64,000 bases of DNA, taken from Croceibacterium atlanticum. Lineage in GTDB: Bacteria; Pseudomonadota; Alphaproteobacteria; Sphingomonadales; Sphingomonadaceae. The stretch is from positions 1,798,001 to 1,862,000 of the forward strand of contig NZ_CP011452.2 of the NCBI RefSeq assembly GCF_001008165.2, in the 5' to 3' direction. Both the position numbers and the translations under genes were made by a program. Below are positions 1 to 7,408 of the stretch, in pieces (within the stretch, counting starts at the first letter, position 1; every line of letters starts with the position of its first letter). The notes under the pieces are model-generated. The model was not told the DNA's origin. It did no database searches and saw only the letters and a program-made list of their open reading frames with translations.

Positions 1-151
1 TTCAGCATAGTCGCCCTGCACCCAGCCCATCTTTCGCAACAATTTATCGCATTTTTCGGATCCAATGACGGGAAACAACATACTCCCCGGTATCGGAGAG
101 CACATGAAGAACGATGATCGGGTCATTTTGACGGATTTCAGACATGGAAAT

Positions 152-169
152 ATCCCCGCGCGCGGGGAT
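152..169. repeat. 18-bp perfect palindrome
   Basis: The sequence ATCCCCGCG is followed directly by its reverse complement CGCGGGGAT. It has no loop, so it is better suited to binding a dimeric protein than to forming an RNA hairpin. It lies about 100 bp upstream of the start codon at 271. A purely compositional origin is possible in DNA this rich in G and C. Confidence 0.5.
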
Positions 170-233
170 TGGGGCACTGCTATGGGATGTGCCGTACCGG
201 GTCCGGCAAGACGCGCTTTCGACCGGCGCTGTT

Positions 234-263
234 CCGGATATCTTAGGGCCGGATATCTCAGGG
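234..263 (+). repeat. 15-bp tandem repeat over the ribosome binding site
   Basis: CCGGATATCTTAGGG (234-248) is followed without a gap by CCGGATATCTCAGGG (249-263), 14 of 15 bases identical. The AGGG at the end of the second unit sits 7 bases before the ATG at 271 and is the likely ribosome binding site. The first unit carries a second copy 15 bases further upstream. Confidence 0.6.
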
Positions 264-270
264 AAAACCG

Positions 271-1458
271 ATGAGCGCCCTGGGTGCAATCGCGCGCAGG
301 GGCGCAAGCCATCCGGGCGGCGCGATCCAGGCGGCTATCTCCATTACGCAGTCAGTCCGGCATCCCATGCTGGCCGCTGCGCCGGACCTGTCGCGTGTTT
401 TCGACATGTGCGACGGAATTGGCATGTTGCGCCGTGTCGATGGCGTGGGGCCGCATCGCGCGGCAGCCTATTGGCTTGATGACAATGCCCGCGCACTGAT
501 GCTGATGAACGTCGCCACCGGGCTGAATGCACCGGATCGGGCACAATGGGCCATCACCTTCGCGGCCTTCCTTCAGCAATGCTGGAGCGAGGAAAAAGGC
601 GCCTTCATCCCCTTCCTGGGTTGTGACCGGAATTGGCGGGACGATGAAGAAGCCGAGGATTCCAGCGGCCGCGCATTATGGGCGCTGGGCCATACCATCG
701 AATGCGCGCCCTGCCCGGAACTGCGCCGCTGGGCGCTGGATTGGTACGAAAAGGTCCTGCCTTGCTGCACGGGCTTCCATTCCCCGCGCGCTTCCGCCTT
801 CGTCATGCTCGGCGCTGCGGCGCGCCTGCGGGCAGGGCCGGACCACGCCCTTTCCCGTACCGTTCTGCAAGACGGGGCGGACTTCCTGCATCGCCTGCTG
901 GGCGGATCGCGCCGCCCCGACTGGGCATGGTTCGAAGCTGTGCTGGGATATGACAATCCGCGTCTGTCGCAGGCCCTGATCGAAGCCGGGCTGGTCCTGG
1001 AATGCAGAAGCGATATCGAAGCGGGTATCGAAACGCTGGAATGGGCAGCAACGCAGCAGATTTCCGCCAATGGCCATTTTCAGCCCGTCGCAACGGATGC
1101 GATCAACGGATCGCGTGATCGCTTGCCCTTCGATCAGCAGCCCCTGGACGCGCAAGCGGCGATCGATGCGGCGCGTGCGGCCTATTCCGCCACCGGAAAT
1201 ATTCGCTGGCTGGATCATGCGCAGGCGGCCTGGGCCTGGTTCTTCGGCGTGAATGACAGCGGCAGGATTCCCGCGGATATTGGCAGCAGCCACTGCTTCA
1301 GGGGCATTAATGCGCATTCCAGCCCGGAAACGACAATCGCCTTTCACCTTGCATATTATTCCATGTCTGGCCTGGCCCAGACGCAGCAGGAAGCCCTGCA
1401 ACATGTGGCGGGAGGCGAAGCTGCGACAGGTTTTGAAGAACGGCGCTCCCGGTCCTGA
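271..1458 (+). CDS. (alpha/alpha)6-barrel (six-hairpin glycosidase-like) protein of a polysaccharide locus
   Basis: A 395-residue protein, soluble in appearance, with alternating helices and conserved aromatic and acidic stretches (for example WLDDNARALML near residue 68 and FDQQPLDAQAAIDAARAAY near 286). This resembles the six-hairpin domain often encoded beside or fused to glycosyltransferases in mannose-related polysaccharide clusters. No signal peptide or membrane segment is evident, so it probably acts in the cytoplasm. The ATG at 271 follows an AGGG motif. A mannose-6-phosphate isomerase gene lies 169 bases downstream on the same strand. Catalytic activity is not established; it may be a glycosidase-fold partner protein. 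I am sure of the gene, moderately sure of the fold, and unsure of the function. Confidence 0.6.
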   Translation: MSALGAIARRGASHPGGAIQAAISITQSVRHPMLAAAPDLSRVFDMCDGIGMLRRVDGVGPHRAAAYWLDDNARALMLMNVATGLNAPDRAQWAITFAAFLQQCWSEEKGAFIPFLGCDRNWRDDEEAEDSSGRALWALGHTIECAPCPELRRWALDWYEKVLPCCTGFHSPRASAFVMLGAAARLRAGPDHALSRTVLQDGADFLHRLLGGSRRPDWAWFEAVLGYDNPRLSQALIEAGLVLECRSDIEAGIETLEWAATQQISANGHFQPVATDAINGSRDRLPFDQQPLDAQAAIDAARAAYSATGNIRWLDHAQAAWAWFFGVNDSGRIPADIGSSHCFRGINAHSSPETTIAFHLAYYSMSGLAQTQQEALQHVAGGEAATGFEERRSRS

Positions 1459-1627
1459 TGCATGATGGGCAAGCCATGAGAAGCCGGTGTTAACCTCTAT
1501 ATGCGCAATCTTGCGGCTTGGGCCCGCGACACTAGCATACTATCTCCGCCTCGATCGGTCGGCCTTGATAAATTGACAACATGAAGATCGACTTTGCCTG
1601 ATCTGAAACGCTGACCGGAAGTGTTCC

Positions 1628-2431
1628 ATGCTGCTGCCCACCAGAACTGTCGAGAAGCCGTGGGGCCGGGACCGTCTGCCCGCCCCGTTCGAGACACCGC
1701 AAGACAAGCGCATTGGCGAAATCTGGTTCGAACCGCCGGCACAAATACCGCAATTGCTGGTCAAATATATCTTCACCAGCGACAAACTGTCGGTCCAGGT
1801 CCACCCCTCAGACGAACAGACGCTGGCGGAAGGCATCGGCCGGCAGGGCAAGGAAGAATGCTGGCTGGTCGTGGATGCGGAACCCGGCGCCATGCTGGGC
1901 ATCGGATTTTCCGCCAGCGTGGACCCGGCCGCGATGCGCAAGGCCGCGCTGGATGGCTCCATCGAAGACATGCTCGCCTGGCACGAAGTCCGAAGAGGCG
2001 ATTTCTTCTACATCCCGGCCAACACCGTCCATGCCATCGGCGGCGGGGTGAGCATTATCGAAATCCAGCAGAATTCCGACATTACCTATCGCCTCTATGA
2101 TTACGGCCGTCCGCGCGAATTGCATCTCGACCGGGCAATCGCCGTGGCGAGCGGGGAGGCATATGATCCCGCCCTGCATCGGCGGCTGCCCGAAGGCGGA
2201 AATGCCAGCCTCGTCACAGGCCCGCATTTCCGGCTCGACCGGATCGTGGGCGCGCCTCCGCAGGATTGGGCAGAAACCTGTTCCGGGCCATTGCTGGCGA
2301 TCCCGCTGGCTGGCCACATGATTGTGGATGGGGAAATGGCTGCTCCGGGTGAATGCGCCTTCGCAAGTTCCATCGCAGAGGTAGGCTTCACGCCCGAAGG
2401 CAGCTGCCTGATCGCCCGGCCGCTGGGATAA
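1628..2431 (+). CDS. manA: Class I mannose-6-phosphate isomerase (short form)
   Basis: This enzyme interconverts mannose 6-phosphate and fructose 6-phosphate, the entry step to GDP-mannose for polysaccharide synthesis. The 267-residue cupin protein has the zinc-ligand motifs of the family: QVHP around residues 57-60 with His59, Glu77 in KEECW and His135 in IPANTVHAIG. The substrate-site segment QNSDITYRLYDYGR follows at about 148-161. It matches the short Bacillus-type form rather than the 390-residue enterobacterial enzyme. The ATG at 1628 follows GGAAG at a good distance. The stop codon at 2431 abuts that of the convergent crotonase gene with no intergenic space. Confidence 0.9.
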   Translation: MLLPTRTVEKPWGRDRLPAPFETPQDKRIGEIWFEPPAQIPQLLVKYIFTSDKLSVQVHPSDEQTLAEGIGRQGKEECWLVVDAEPGAMLGIGFSASVDPAAMRKAALDGSIEDMLAWHEVRRGDFFYIPANTVHAIGGGVSIIEIQQNSDITYRLYDYGRPRELHLDRAIAVASGEAYDPALHRRLPEGGNASLVTGPHFRLDRIVGAPPQDWAETCSGPLLAIPLAGHMIVDGEMAAPGECAFASSIAEVGFTPEGSCLIARPLG

Positions 2432-3217
2432 TCAGCGCCCTTTCCATTCCGGCGCGCGCTTTTCGATGAAGGCAGACATGCCTTCCGCCTTGTCTTCCGT
2501 CCCTGCCAGAAAGTGGAATTCACGCCGTTCCAGCAGGATGCCCTGATCCAGCGTCGTCTCGAAAGCGGCGTTGACCAGTTCCTTCGCGGCGAGCGTGGCC
2601 AGCGGTGGCATTGCGGCGATCTTCGCCGCGACTTTCAGCGCTTCATCGAGCAGGTCTGCTGCCGGCACCACTCGCGCCACCAGCCCGGCCCGCTCTGCCT
2701 CTTCGGCATCCATCATCCTGCCGGTCAGGATCAGTTCCATCGCCTTCGCCTTGCCCACGGCCCGCGTCAGGCGCTGGGTTCCCCCCATGCCGGGCACCAC
2801 GCCAAGAGTGATTTCCGGCTGGCCGAATTTCGCATTGTCCGCGGCCAGGACGAAATCCGCCATCATCGCCAGTTCGCAGCCGCCCCCCAGCGCAAAACCG
2901 TTGACCGCCGCGATCCATGGTTTGCGCGTCGCCTTCACGAAATGGCTGGTCCAGCGCGAGAACATGTCCTCCGCATAGAAATCCGCCATCGGCTTTTCGG
3001 CCATTTCCTTGATATCGGCCCCGGCTGCAAAAGCCTTCTCGCCCGATCCGGTAACCACGGCACAACGCTGCGTATCGTCGGCTTCGAAAGCAGCAAATGC
3101 GGCGATCAGATCTTCCAGCACCTTGCTGCTGAGCGCGTTCAACGCCTTCGGCCGGTTCAGCGTAACAAGGGTGACGGCACCGCGCCGTTCGGCGGTGATG
3201 GTCTCATATTCGGCCAT
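2432..3217 (-). CDS. Enoyl-CoA hydratase/isomerase (crotonase) family protein
   Basis: A 261-residue crotonase that hydrates trans-2-enoyl-CoA to 3-hydroxyacyl-CoA, as in beta-oxidation or aromatic-acid breakdown. The oxyanion-hole segments are present: AGADIK at residues 65-70 and ALGGGCE at about 109-115. Both catalytic glutamates of true hydratases are seen, Glu115 and Glu135 in [18 protein letters not shown] at 142-150 is also typical. The ATG is preceded by GGAG. It is encoded alone, convergent with manA, and has no obvious link to the polysaccharide genes. Physiological chain-length preference cannot be read from the sequence. Confidence 0.9.
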   Translation of the reverse strand: MAEYETITAERRGAVTLVTLNRPKALNALSSKVLEDLIAAFAAFEADDTQRCAVVTGSGEKAFAAGADIKEMAEKPMADFYAEDMFSRWTSHFVKATRKPWIAAVNGFALGGGCELAMMADFVLAADNAKFGQPEITLGVVPGMGGTQRLTRAVGKAKAMELILTGRMMDAEEAERAGLVARVVPAADLLDEALKVAAKIAAMPPLATLAAKELVNAAFETTLDQGILLERREFHFLAGTEDKAEGMSAFIEKRAPEWKGR

Positions 3218-3302
3218 GGGGCTTTCTCCGGCTCGGCGATGGGTATTTGGCCCGGAACATAGTTTACTGCCGGCACCACGTCATCCGGGCGATCGAAAAA
3301 CC

Positions 3303-4379
3303 CTACAGCCCCTCCTGCCGGCGGACGATTTCGCTCATCGCGAGGCGGCCAGTGCTGGTGGCGAAACTCAGGCTCCTGTCCGGCCCGCCCCCGTCAGTCC
3401 AGCGCCACATATGCCGCAAACGGTGGAACTTTCCGCGCCCGCCCAGCCCCATGGCGGATAAAAGCAAATCATCCTCCTCCCGGTAGATCCGCGCATCTTC
3501 GGGAACCGGGCAATCCGGCAGGGAAAACAGGGCGCAGGCGCTGGCAACCGCCATGTCGAACAGGCGCAACATGCCAGACTGGCTGGCAATCCTGCGGAAT
3601 TCCCCTGCCTGCCCAGCGGAGGCGCGGGTCATGACCTGCGCGATTTCATGCGCATAGACAGCCCATGGCTCCGAAGCGAAAACGGCTTTCCCGAAACCGA
3701 CCGCGGCGATCAGCAAGGCATGGCCGGGTGCCGGGACCCGCACCGCCCGGCCTCCGACGACCAGTTCACGGCTTTCGGCGAAGAAGCTTTCCAGCCCATC
3801 GGGCGAAGGTCCGCCCGGTTGCTGGACGCCGTGATGCAGATCGACCAGGAACGTCATGCCGGCGGGCGGCCTGAACGGCGATTCCTTCAGATAATCATGC
3901 CACCACCTGCTATCCGGGCTGACCAGCGGCAGATAGCCTGCATCCTGCAATGCCTCTGCCGCTTTCCGATAGAGCGCGCGGGGCACGAGAACATCGATAT
4001 CGCTCGAACCGCGCAGGCCCCAATCGCCATATATCTCGTAAGCGCGCAATGGCCCCTTGAGGACGAGCATGGGCACGTCCGCCGCCGCGAGCGTGGCGCG
4101 CAGCTTTTCGGTTTCGAGGAAATTGGCGAAGTTGCGCTTCACCAACTCCTCATTGATCGCAGCCAGCTTGGTGGCGATTTCAGCCGGGGGTTCGTTCCCG
4201 GACTTTGACAGGCCCCGCAACAGCAGGCCGATTGTTTTCGTGGCTCGGGCCAGTTCCAGAATTTGCGGCCAGTCCCGCGCGGGGCCGGTGGCAAGCCCGT
4301 CCGGCGGCTGGAACCATCCTGCCAGCGCCAGACGCAGCGCATGCGCTGCGTGCAGATTGTCGGAGCGCCTGGCCTTCAT
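3303..4379 (-). CDS. Nucleotidyltransferase-fold protein of lasso/PqqD-type clusters
   Basis: A 358-residue protein of the uncharacterised nucleotidyltransferase family (PF14907 type). The signature is LKGP at residues 107-110 followed by GSSDIDVLVP at about 124-133, where the two aspartates should bind Mg-nucleotide. The rest is predicted helical with no membrane segment. It diverges from the lasso peptide operon across a 314-bp region. Members of this family recur next to PqqD-like and HPr-kinase-like genes, so a tailoring or regulatory role in the lasso pathway is plausible, but no substrate is known to me. The start at 4379 is the first ATG of the frame; no strong ribosome binding site was seen. 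Confidence 0.75.
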   Translation of the reverse strand: MKARRSDNLHAAHALRLALAGWFQPPDGLATGPARDWPQILELARATKTIGLLLRGLSKSGNEPPAEIATKLAAINEELVKRNFANFLETEKLRATLAAADVPMLVLKGPLRAYEIYGDWGLRGSSDIDVLVPRALYRKAAEALQDAGYLPLVSPDSRWWHDYLKESPFRPPAGMTFLVDLHHGVQQPGGPSPDGLESFFAESRELVVGGRAVRVPAPGHALLIAAVGFGKAVFASEPWAVYAHEIAQVMTRASAGQAGEFRRIASQSGMLRLFDMAVASACALFSLPDCPVPEDARIYREEDDLLLSAMGLGGRGKFHRLRHMWRWTDGGGPDRSLSFATSTGRLAMSEIVRRQEGL

Positions 4380-4597
4380 GCGACGATTACCGTCTTCCCG
4401 TTTCCATTATCGCCCGATTCGGATTCAGGCGATTCCGCCGGTTTCCTACACTCACAGGGGCTTAATTTGGTGCACATTTCCCCGCGCGGCCGCCCCAAAT
4501 CGGGACAGCGGCATGCCACCACATGCGGAAACCGTAAAGACAGGGCAGGAATCGGGATGGTATTGTGCGATGCGACAGAAAAATGGTTGCCAAGCCA

Positions 4598-4627
4598 TTT
4601 ACCACGTGAGAAAATGCAATTTACAAA
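4598..4627 (+). promoter_or_regulatory. Possible promoter of the lasso precursor gene
   Basis: TTTACC (4598-4603) and TACAAA (4622-4627) are separated by 18 bases and each match four of six positions of the sigma-70 -35 and -10 consensus. The location, 67 bases upstream of the precursor ATG, is suitable. This is a weak prediction from inspection only. Confidence 0.3.
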
Positions 4628-4631
4628 GATA

Positions 4632-4645
4632 GGCTGCGTGCAGCC
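4632..4645. promoter_or_regulatory. 14-bp palindrome, candidate operator or 5' UTR hairpin
   Basis: GGCTGC and its reverse complement GCAGCC are separated by two bases (GT). The element lies directly downstream of the possible -10 hexamer and 48 bases upstream of the precursor start, where a bound repressor would block transcription. No regulator gene is present within the lasso operon itself. Confidence 0.4.
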
Positions 4646-4693
4646 GAAGGTGACGCAGGTCGCAACACTCGAAGTGACATTTGGAGATTTCCA

Positions 4694-4834
4694 ATGACCA
4701 AGATTCGCTATGAACGCCCGACCATGGAACAGCTGGGTTCGTTCGAAACCCTGACCCAGGGCGGTTCCCAGAGCGGCTCGCTCGACTCGCAGTATCCGAT
4801 CGGTACGCCCAGCGAAGTAGGCGTGTTCTCCTAA
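4694..4834 (+). CDS. Lasso peptide precursor (A gene)
   Basis: A 46-residue peptide. Residues 1-22 are a leader with the lasso recognition pattern: Tyr6, Pro9, Met11 (in place of Leu), Gly15 and Phe17, with Thr21 at the penultimate leader position. Cleavage after Gln22 would expose Gly as core residue 1. The core is 24 residues. Asp9 of the core allows a nine-membered macrolactam ring (GGSQSGSLD, Gly1 to Asp9), followed by a 15-residue tail that starts SQYPIGTP and ends in Phe-Ser. The C-terminal serine fits the HPr-kinase-like gene of the same operon, because related kinases phosphorylate a C-terminal serine of the precursor (paeninodin type). GGAG lies 7 bases before the ATG. The core matches no peptide I can name. 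Confidence 0.9.
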   Translation: MTKIRYERPTMEQLGSFETLTQGGSQSGSLDSQYPIGTPSEVGVFS

Positions 4835-4856
4835 GAACAGCCGCATTACGGTTTTG

Positions 4857-4884
4857 ATGAGCGGCTACGAAAGTGGCCGCTCAT
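4857..4884 (+). terminator. Hairpin between precursor and processing genes
   Basis: A stem pairs ATGAGCGGC (4857-4865) with GCCGCTCAT (4876-4884) perfectly around a 10-base loop. It is followed by TCTATTTTA, a short and imperfect T-tract. In lasso operons a leaky terminator here lets the cell make more precursor mRNA than enzyme mRNA; that role is inferred. Confidence 0.65.
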
Positions 4885-4942
4885 TCTATTTTAGGCTTTC
4901 CCCTATTCATTATGCATCTGTCTTGATGAGCGAGGGGCGAAA

Positions 4943-5230
4943 GTGAGCGAACAGCAAATGGCCGAAGGCCTGAGCCTGCGAGAGGACGTGGTCGCCTGTG
5001 ACCTTCAGGGCGGCAAGGCACTGCTCGACCTGCGAACCAGCAAATATATCAAGCTGAATGAAACGGCGGCTCTCATCTGGCAGTGGATCGGGGAACACAA
5101 GACCCGGGACGAAATGCTCGCCGCCATGGTCGAGACATATGATGTCGACGAAGCCGAGTGCCGGGCCGATATCGAATCGCTGATCGGCTCCATGAAAGAG
5201 GCCGGGCTCATTGAAGAAAGTGCTGCATAA
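4943..5230 (+). CDS. Lasso peptide B1 protein, PqqD-like leader-binding element
   Basis: A 95-residue PqqD-fold protein (RiPP recognition element) expected to bind the YxxP part of the precursor leader and deliver it to the B2 protease and the cyclase. Typical features are the segment LLDLRTSKYIKLNETAALIW at about 27-46 and the helical C-terminus ending SMKEAGLIEE. The start is GTG at 4943, preceded by GAGGGG. It is separate from B2, as in the split-B lasso systems, rather than fused as in McjB. Its last 20 bases overlap the B2 reading frame, which suggests coupled translation. Confidence 0.88.
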   Translation: MSEQQMAEGLSLREDVVACDLQGGKALLDLRTSKYIKLNETAALIWQWIGEHKTRDEMLAAMVETYDVDEAECRADIESLIGSMKEAGLIEESAA

Positions 5231-5639
5231 GGCGCGCTGGAAAGCCCGGCTGATCCGCCGGCACTTCTCAGTTCTTTCGCTCTCGCTGATCGCCCTGATC
5301 GTGATCCGGGTGGTTCTTGCCACATCCTCCTATCGCACAGCGCTGCGCCTGATCGAAAAGGCGCCGCCGCGCCGCCTGCCCGATATTCCCGTCATCGTGA
5401 TCGTCTGGGCGGTCCGCCACACCGCGCGGCTGGTGCCGCGGGCGAGCTGCCTGACCCAGGCCCTGGCGGTCCGCTATCTGCTTTCCCGGATCGGGGAGAG
5501 CTGCGTGATACGCGTGGGCATGGCGGAAGGCGGTAAACGCCCGCTGGATGCCCATGCCTGGGTAATTCACGAAGGCCGCGTCCTGATCGGCGGGGAGACG
5601 GAGGAAATCTCCCGCTTCACGCCGCTGGTCGATCTATGA
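5211..5639 (+). CDS. Lasso peptide B2 protein, transglutaminase-like leader peptidase
   Basis: A 142-residue cysteine protease of the transglutaminase-like fold that removes the leader peptide. Cys80 in RASCLTQALA and His115 in DAHAWV are the catalytic pair. The expected third residue, an aspartate about a dozen residues after the histidine, is not obvious; Glu121 or Glu129 may substitute. A hydrophobic stretch near residues 20-37 could contact the membrane. The frame opens with TTG at 5211 inside the B1 gene, with GTG at 5220 as an alternative. The stop overlaps the cyclase ATG in an ATGA arrangement. Confidence 0.85.
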   Translation: MKKVLHKARWKARLIRRHFSVLSLSLIALIVIRVVLATSSYRTALRLIEKAPPRRLPDIPVIVIVWAVRHTARLVPRASCLTQALAVRYLLSRIGESCVIRVGMAEGGKRPLDAHAWVIHEGRVLIGGETEEISRFTPLVDL

Positions 5640-7408
5640 TCCTCCACACGGAAAGGCGCGATGGTTTCACCTGGGAATGGGAAGCGGGGCCGCGCAGCGG
5701 GGCCGGACAGGGCGCAGCCATACCCTTCATCGCGCCGGGCCTGCGGCTGGATAATCGCGCGGAACTGGCCAGCGCGCTCGGCCTGCCGCCAAAAAGCGAC
5801 GATGAAACAGTGCTGCTGGCCGCATGGGCGCGTTGGGGCGAAGGGATGGCGGACCGGCTGCGTGGGCCCTTTGCCTTTGCCATTGCCGATTTCGCAGGGA
5901 ACCGGGCCTATCTCGCGCGCGATGTTTTCGGCCTGTGCCCGCTCTATTACCATCTCGACCGGAATGGACTGGTTGTTGCCGGCAGTTCGCGGCTTGCGCG
6001 GGCAATTCTCGGAAAAGACCTGCCCCGGGACCACCTCAATCTCGCCGATTTCGTGCAGGGCCAGGCCATGGACAAGACCGGCACGATCCATCTTGGCATT
6101 CGGCGCCTGCCCCCAGCCCATTACCTGATTGCCGGGCCGCAGGAGGATCTTTGCCGCCGCTACTGGTCCTTTGCGCAGGCTCCGCGTCAGCAATCCGGCA
6201 GCGACGCAGCCGAACATTTTCGCGCCCTGTTCGATATTTCGGTCGAGCGCGCGCATTGCGGTGCAAAGCCGTGCCTGCCGCTCAGCGGCGGGCTGGATTC
6301 CTCCTCAATTGCCGGGTCACTGGCGGCAAATCATGTCAGCCTGTCCGCCATCCCCACGCTGACCCTGACCTATCGCGAAACCGCGAACTGGAACGACGCC
6401 CCCTATCTGGCGGAACTCGATCATCGTTTCGGCCTCATGCGGCGGGAAATTGCCGCCGACCGGCACGATCCGCTAGCCGATATGAAAGATTGGCTGCGCG
6501 TCCTTGATGGCCCTTATGTTTCATATGGCCATTCCGTCTCTTCGCAATTGCTCCCGCTCAGCCGCGAACTGGGCTGCGATACGGTGCTGTCCGGCCATGG
6601 CGGGGACGAAGTCGTTTCCTATGGCATCGGCCGCCTGAATGAACTGGCCCGGCGCGGAGACTGGGCAACCTTGTGGCGCAATCTGGATGGATCGGCCGGC
6701 CTGTTCGGCCAGTCGCGCATCCGCCTGTTTCGCAAATATCTGACGCACAAGCCCTTCTTCCGCCGCGTGGAAAGAAGGCTGCAAAGGGGCGCCGCGCAGG
6801 CCGAAACCCGGCAAAGCCTGTCGGACGATCTGGCCGATCTGGCGGGCAGCGATCGCTACCATGTGACGCTGGCATCCACGCGCAGCGATCATGATGACCG
6901 CATGTTGCAGGAAGAAGCGCTGGATCATCCGATCCAGGCCCTGTCGCTGGAAACGATCGCCGCCTGCAGCCACGCCTCCGGCGTGGTGACGCGAATGCCT
7001 TTCTATGATCGCGAGCTGGTGGAATGCTCCCTCTCGCTGCCGTCGGAGTGGAAATTGCGCCACGGCCTCTCGCGCTGGATCATGCGCCGGGCGATGGATG
7101 GGCGCTTGCCGCCGGGCATCCTGGCGCGGCGGAGCAAGTTCGATTTCGCCCAGGCGTTCCGCGCGGGCCTGCTGGACCAGCGGGAGAAGATACTCGATCT
7201 TGCCGATCCGGCCCGGCTCGGCCCCTTCGTCCATGCGGGACGGCTTAAGGAATTGCGGAATCGCCTTTCCCGAAACGACACAAACATCGAAATGGACGAT
7301 GCATACTTCCTGTGGCGGGCTAGTATCCTCGCAATGTGGATCGACATCGCGGGACAGCGGCTGGAAAGGCCCAGGCTGTTGCCGCTGAAGGAAATCATTC
7401 GGCAATGA
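5636..7408 (+). CDS. Lasso peptide cyclase (asparagine synthetase B-like)
   Basis: A 590-residue homologue of asparagine synthetase B that activates the ring aspartate by adenylation and closes the macrolactam with the new N-terminal glycine. The ATP pyrophosphatase motif SGGLDSSS is at 217-224, and the conserved LSGHGGDE is near 318-325. The N-terminal half keeps the glutaminase fold (LDNRAELASALG, ARDVFGLCPLYY), but residue 2 is Ile, so the catalytic Cys of true glutamine amidotransferases is absent, as in lasso cyclases. It overlaps both neighbours by ATGA, consistent with tight translational coupling. Confidence 0.9.
   Translation: MILHTERRDGFTWEWEAGPRSGAGQGAAIPFIAPGLRLDNRAELASALGLPPKSDDETVLLAAWARWGEGMADRLRGPFAFAIADFAGNRAYLARDVFGLCPLYYHLDRNGLVVAGSSRLARAILGKDLPRDHLNLADFVQGQAMDKTGTIHLGIRRLPPAHYLIAGPQEDLCRRYWSFAQAPRQQSGSDAAEHFRALFDISVERAHCGAKPCLPLSGGLDSSSIAGSLAANHVSLSAIPTLTLTYRETANWNDAPYLAELDHRFGLMRREIAADRHDPLADMKDWLRVLDGPYVSYGHSVSSQLLPLSRELGCDTVLSGHGGDEVVSYGIGRLNELARRGDWATLWRNLDGSAGLFGQSRIRLFRKYLTHKPFFRRVERRLQRGAAQAETRQSLSDDLADLAGSDRYHVTLASTRSDHDDRMLQEEALDHPIQALSLETIAACSHASGVVTRMPFYDRELVECSLSLPSEWKLRHGLSRWIMRRAMDGRLPPGILARRSKFDFAQAFRAGLLDQREKILDLADPARLGPFVHAGRLKELRNRLSRNDTNIEMDDAYFLWRASILAMWIDIAGQRLERPRLLPLKEIIRQ

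Larger units (their letters stand above)
1..270. other. Non-coding leader region
   Basis: No convincing gene is visible. One frame is open from the left edge to about position 117, but its translation resembles nothing I recognise. The stretch contains an 18-bp perfect palindrome (152-169) and a 15-bp tandem duplication (234-263) immediately before the first gene, so it is most likely the promoter and 5' leader of the gene at 271. A C-terminal scrap of an upstream gene cannot be excluded. Confidence 0.4.
4380..4693. other. Divergent promoter region of the lasso peptide locus
   Basis: A 314-bp gene-free stretch between the nucleotidyltransferase gene and the lasso precursor gene. It is locally richer in A and T than its surroundings near 4560-4630. 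It holds a weak sigma-70-like element, a 14-bp palindrome and the precursor's ribosome binding site (GGAG at 4683-4686). No second precursor peptide was found on either strand here. Confidence 0.6.

Noticed and set aside
44-307. 87-codon minus-strand frame at the left edge
   Set aside because: It crosses the tandem repeat and start of the first gene, and has no motif or ribosome binding site.
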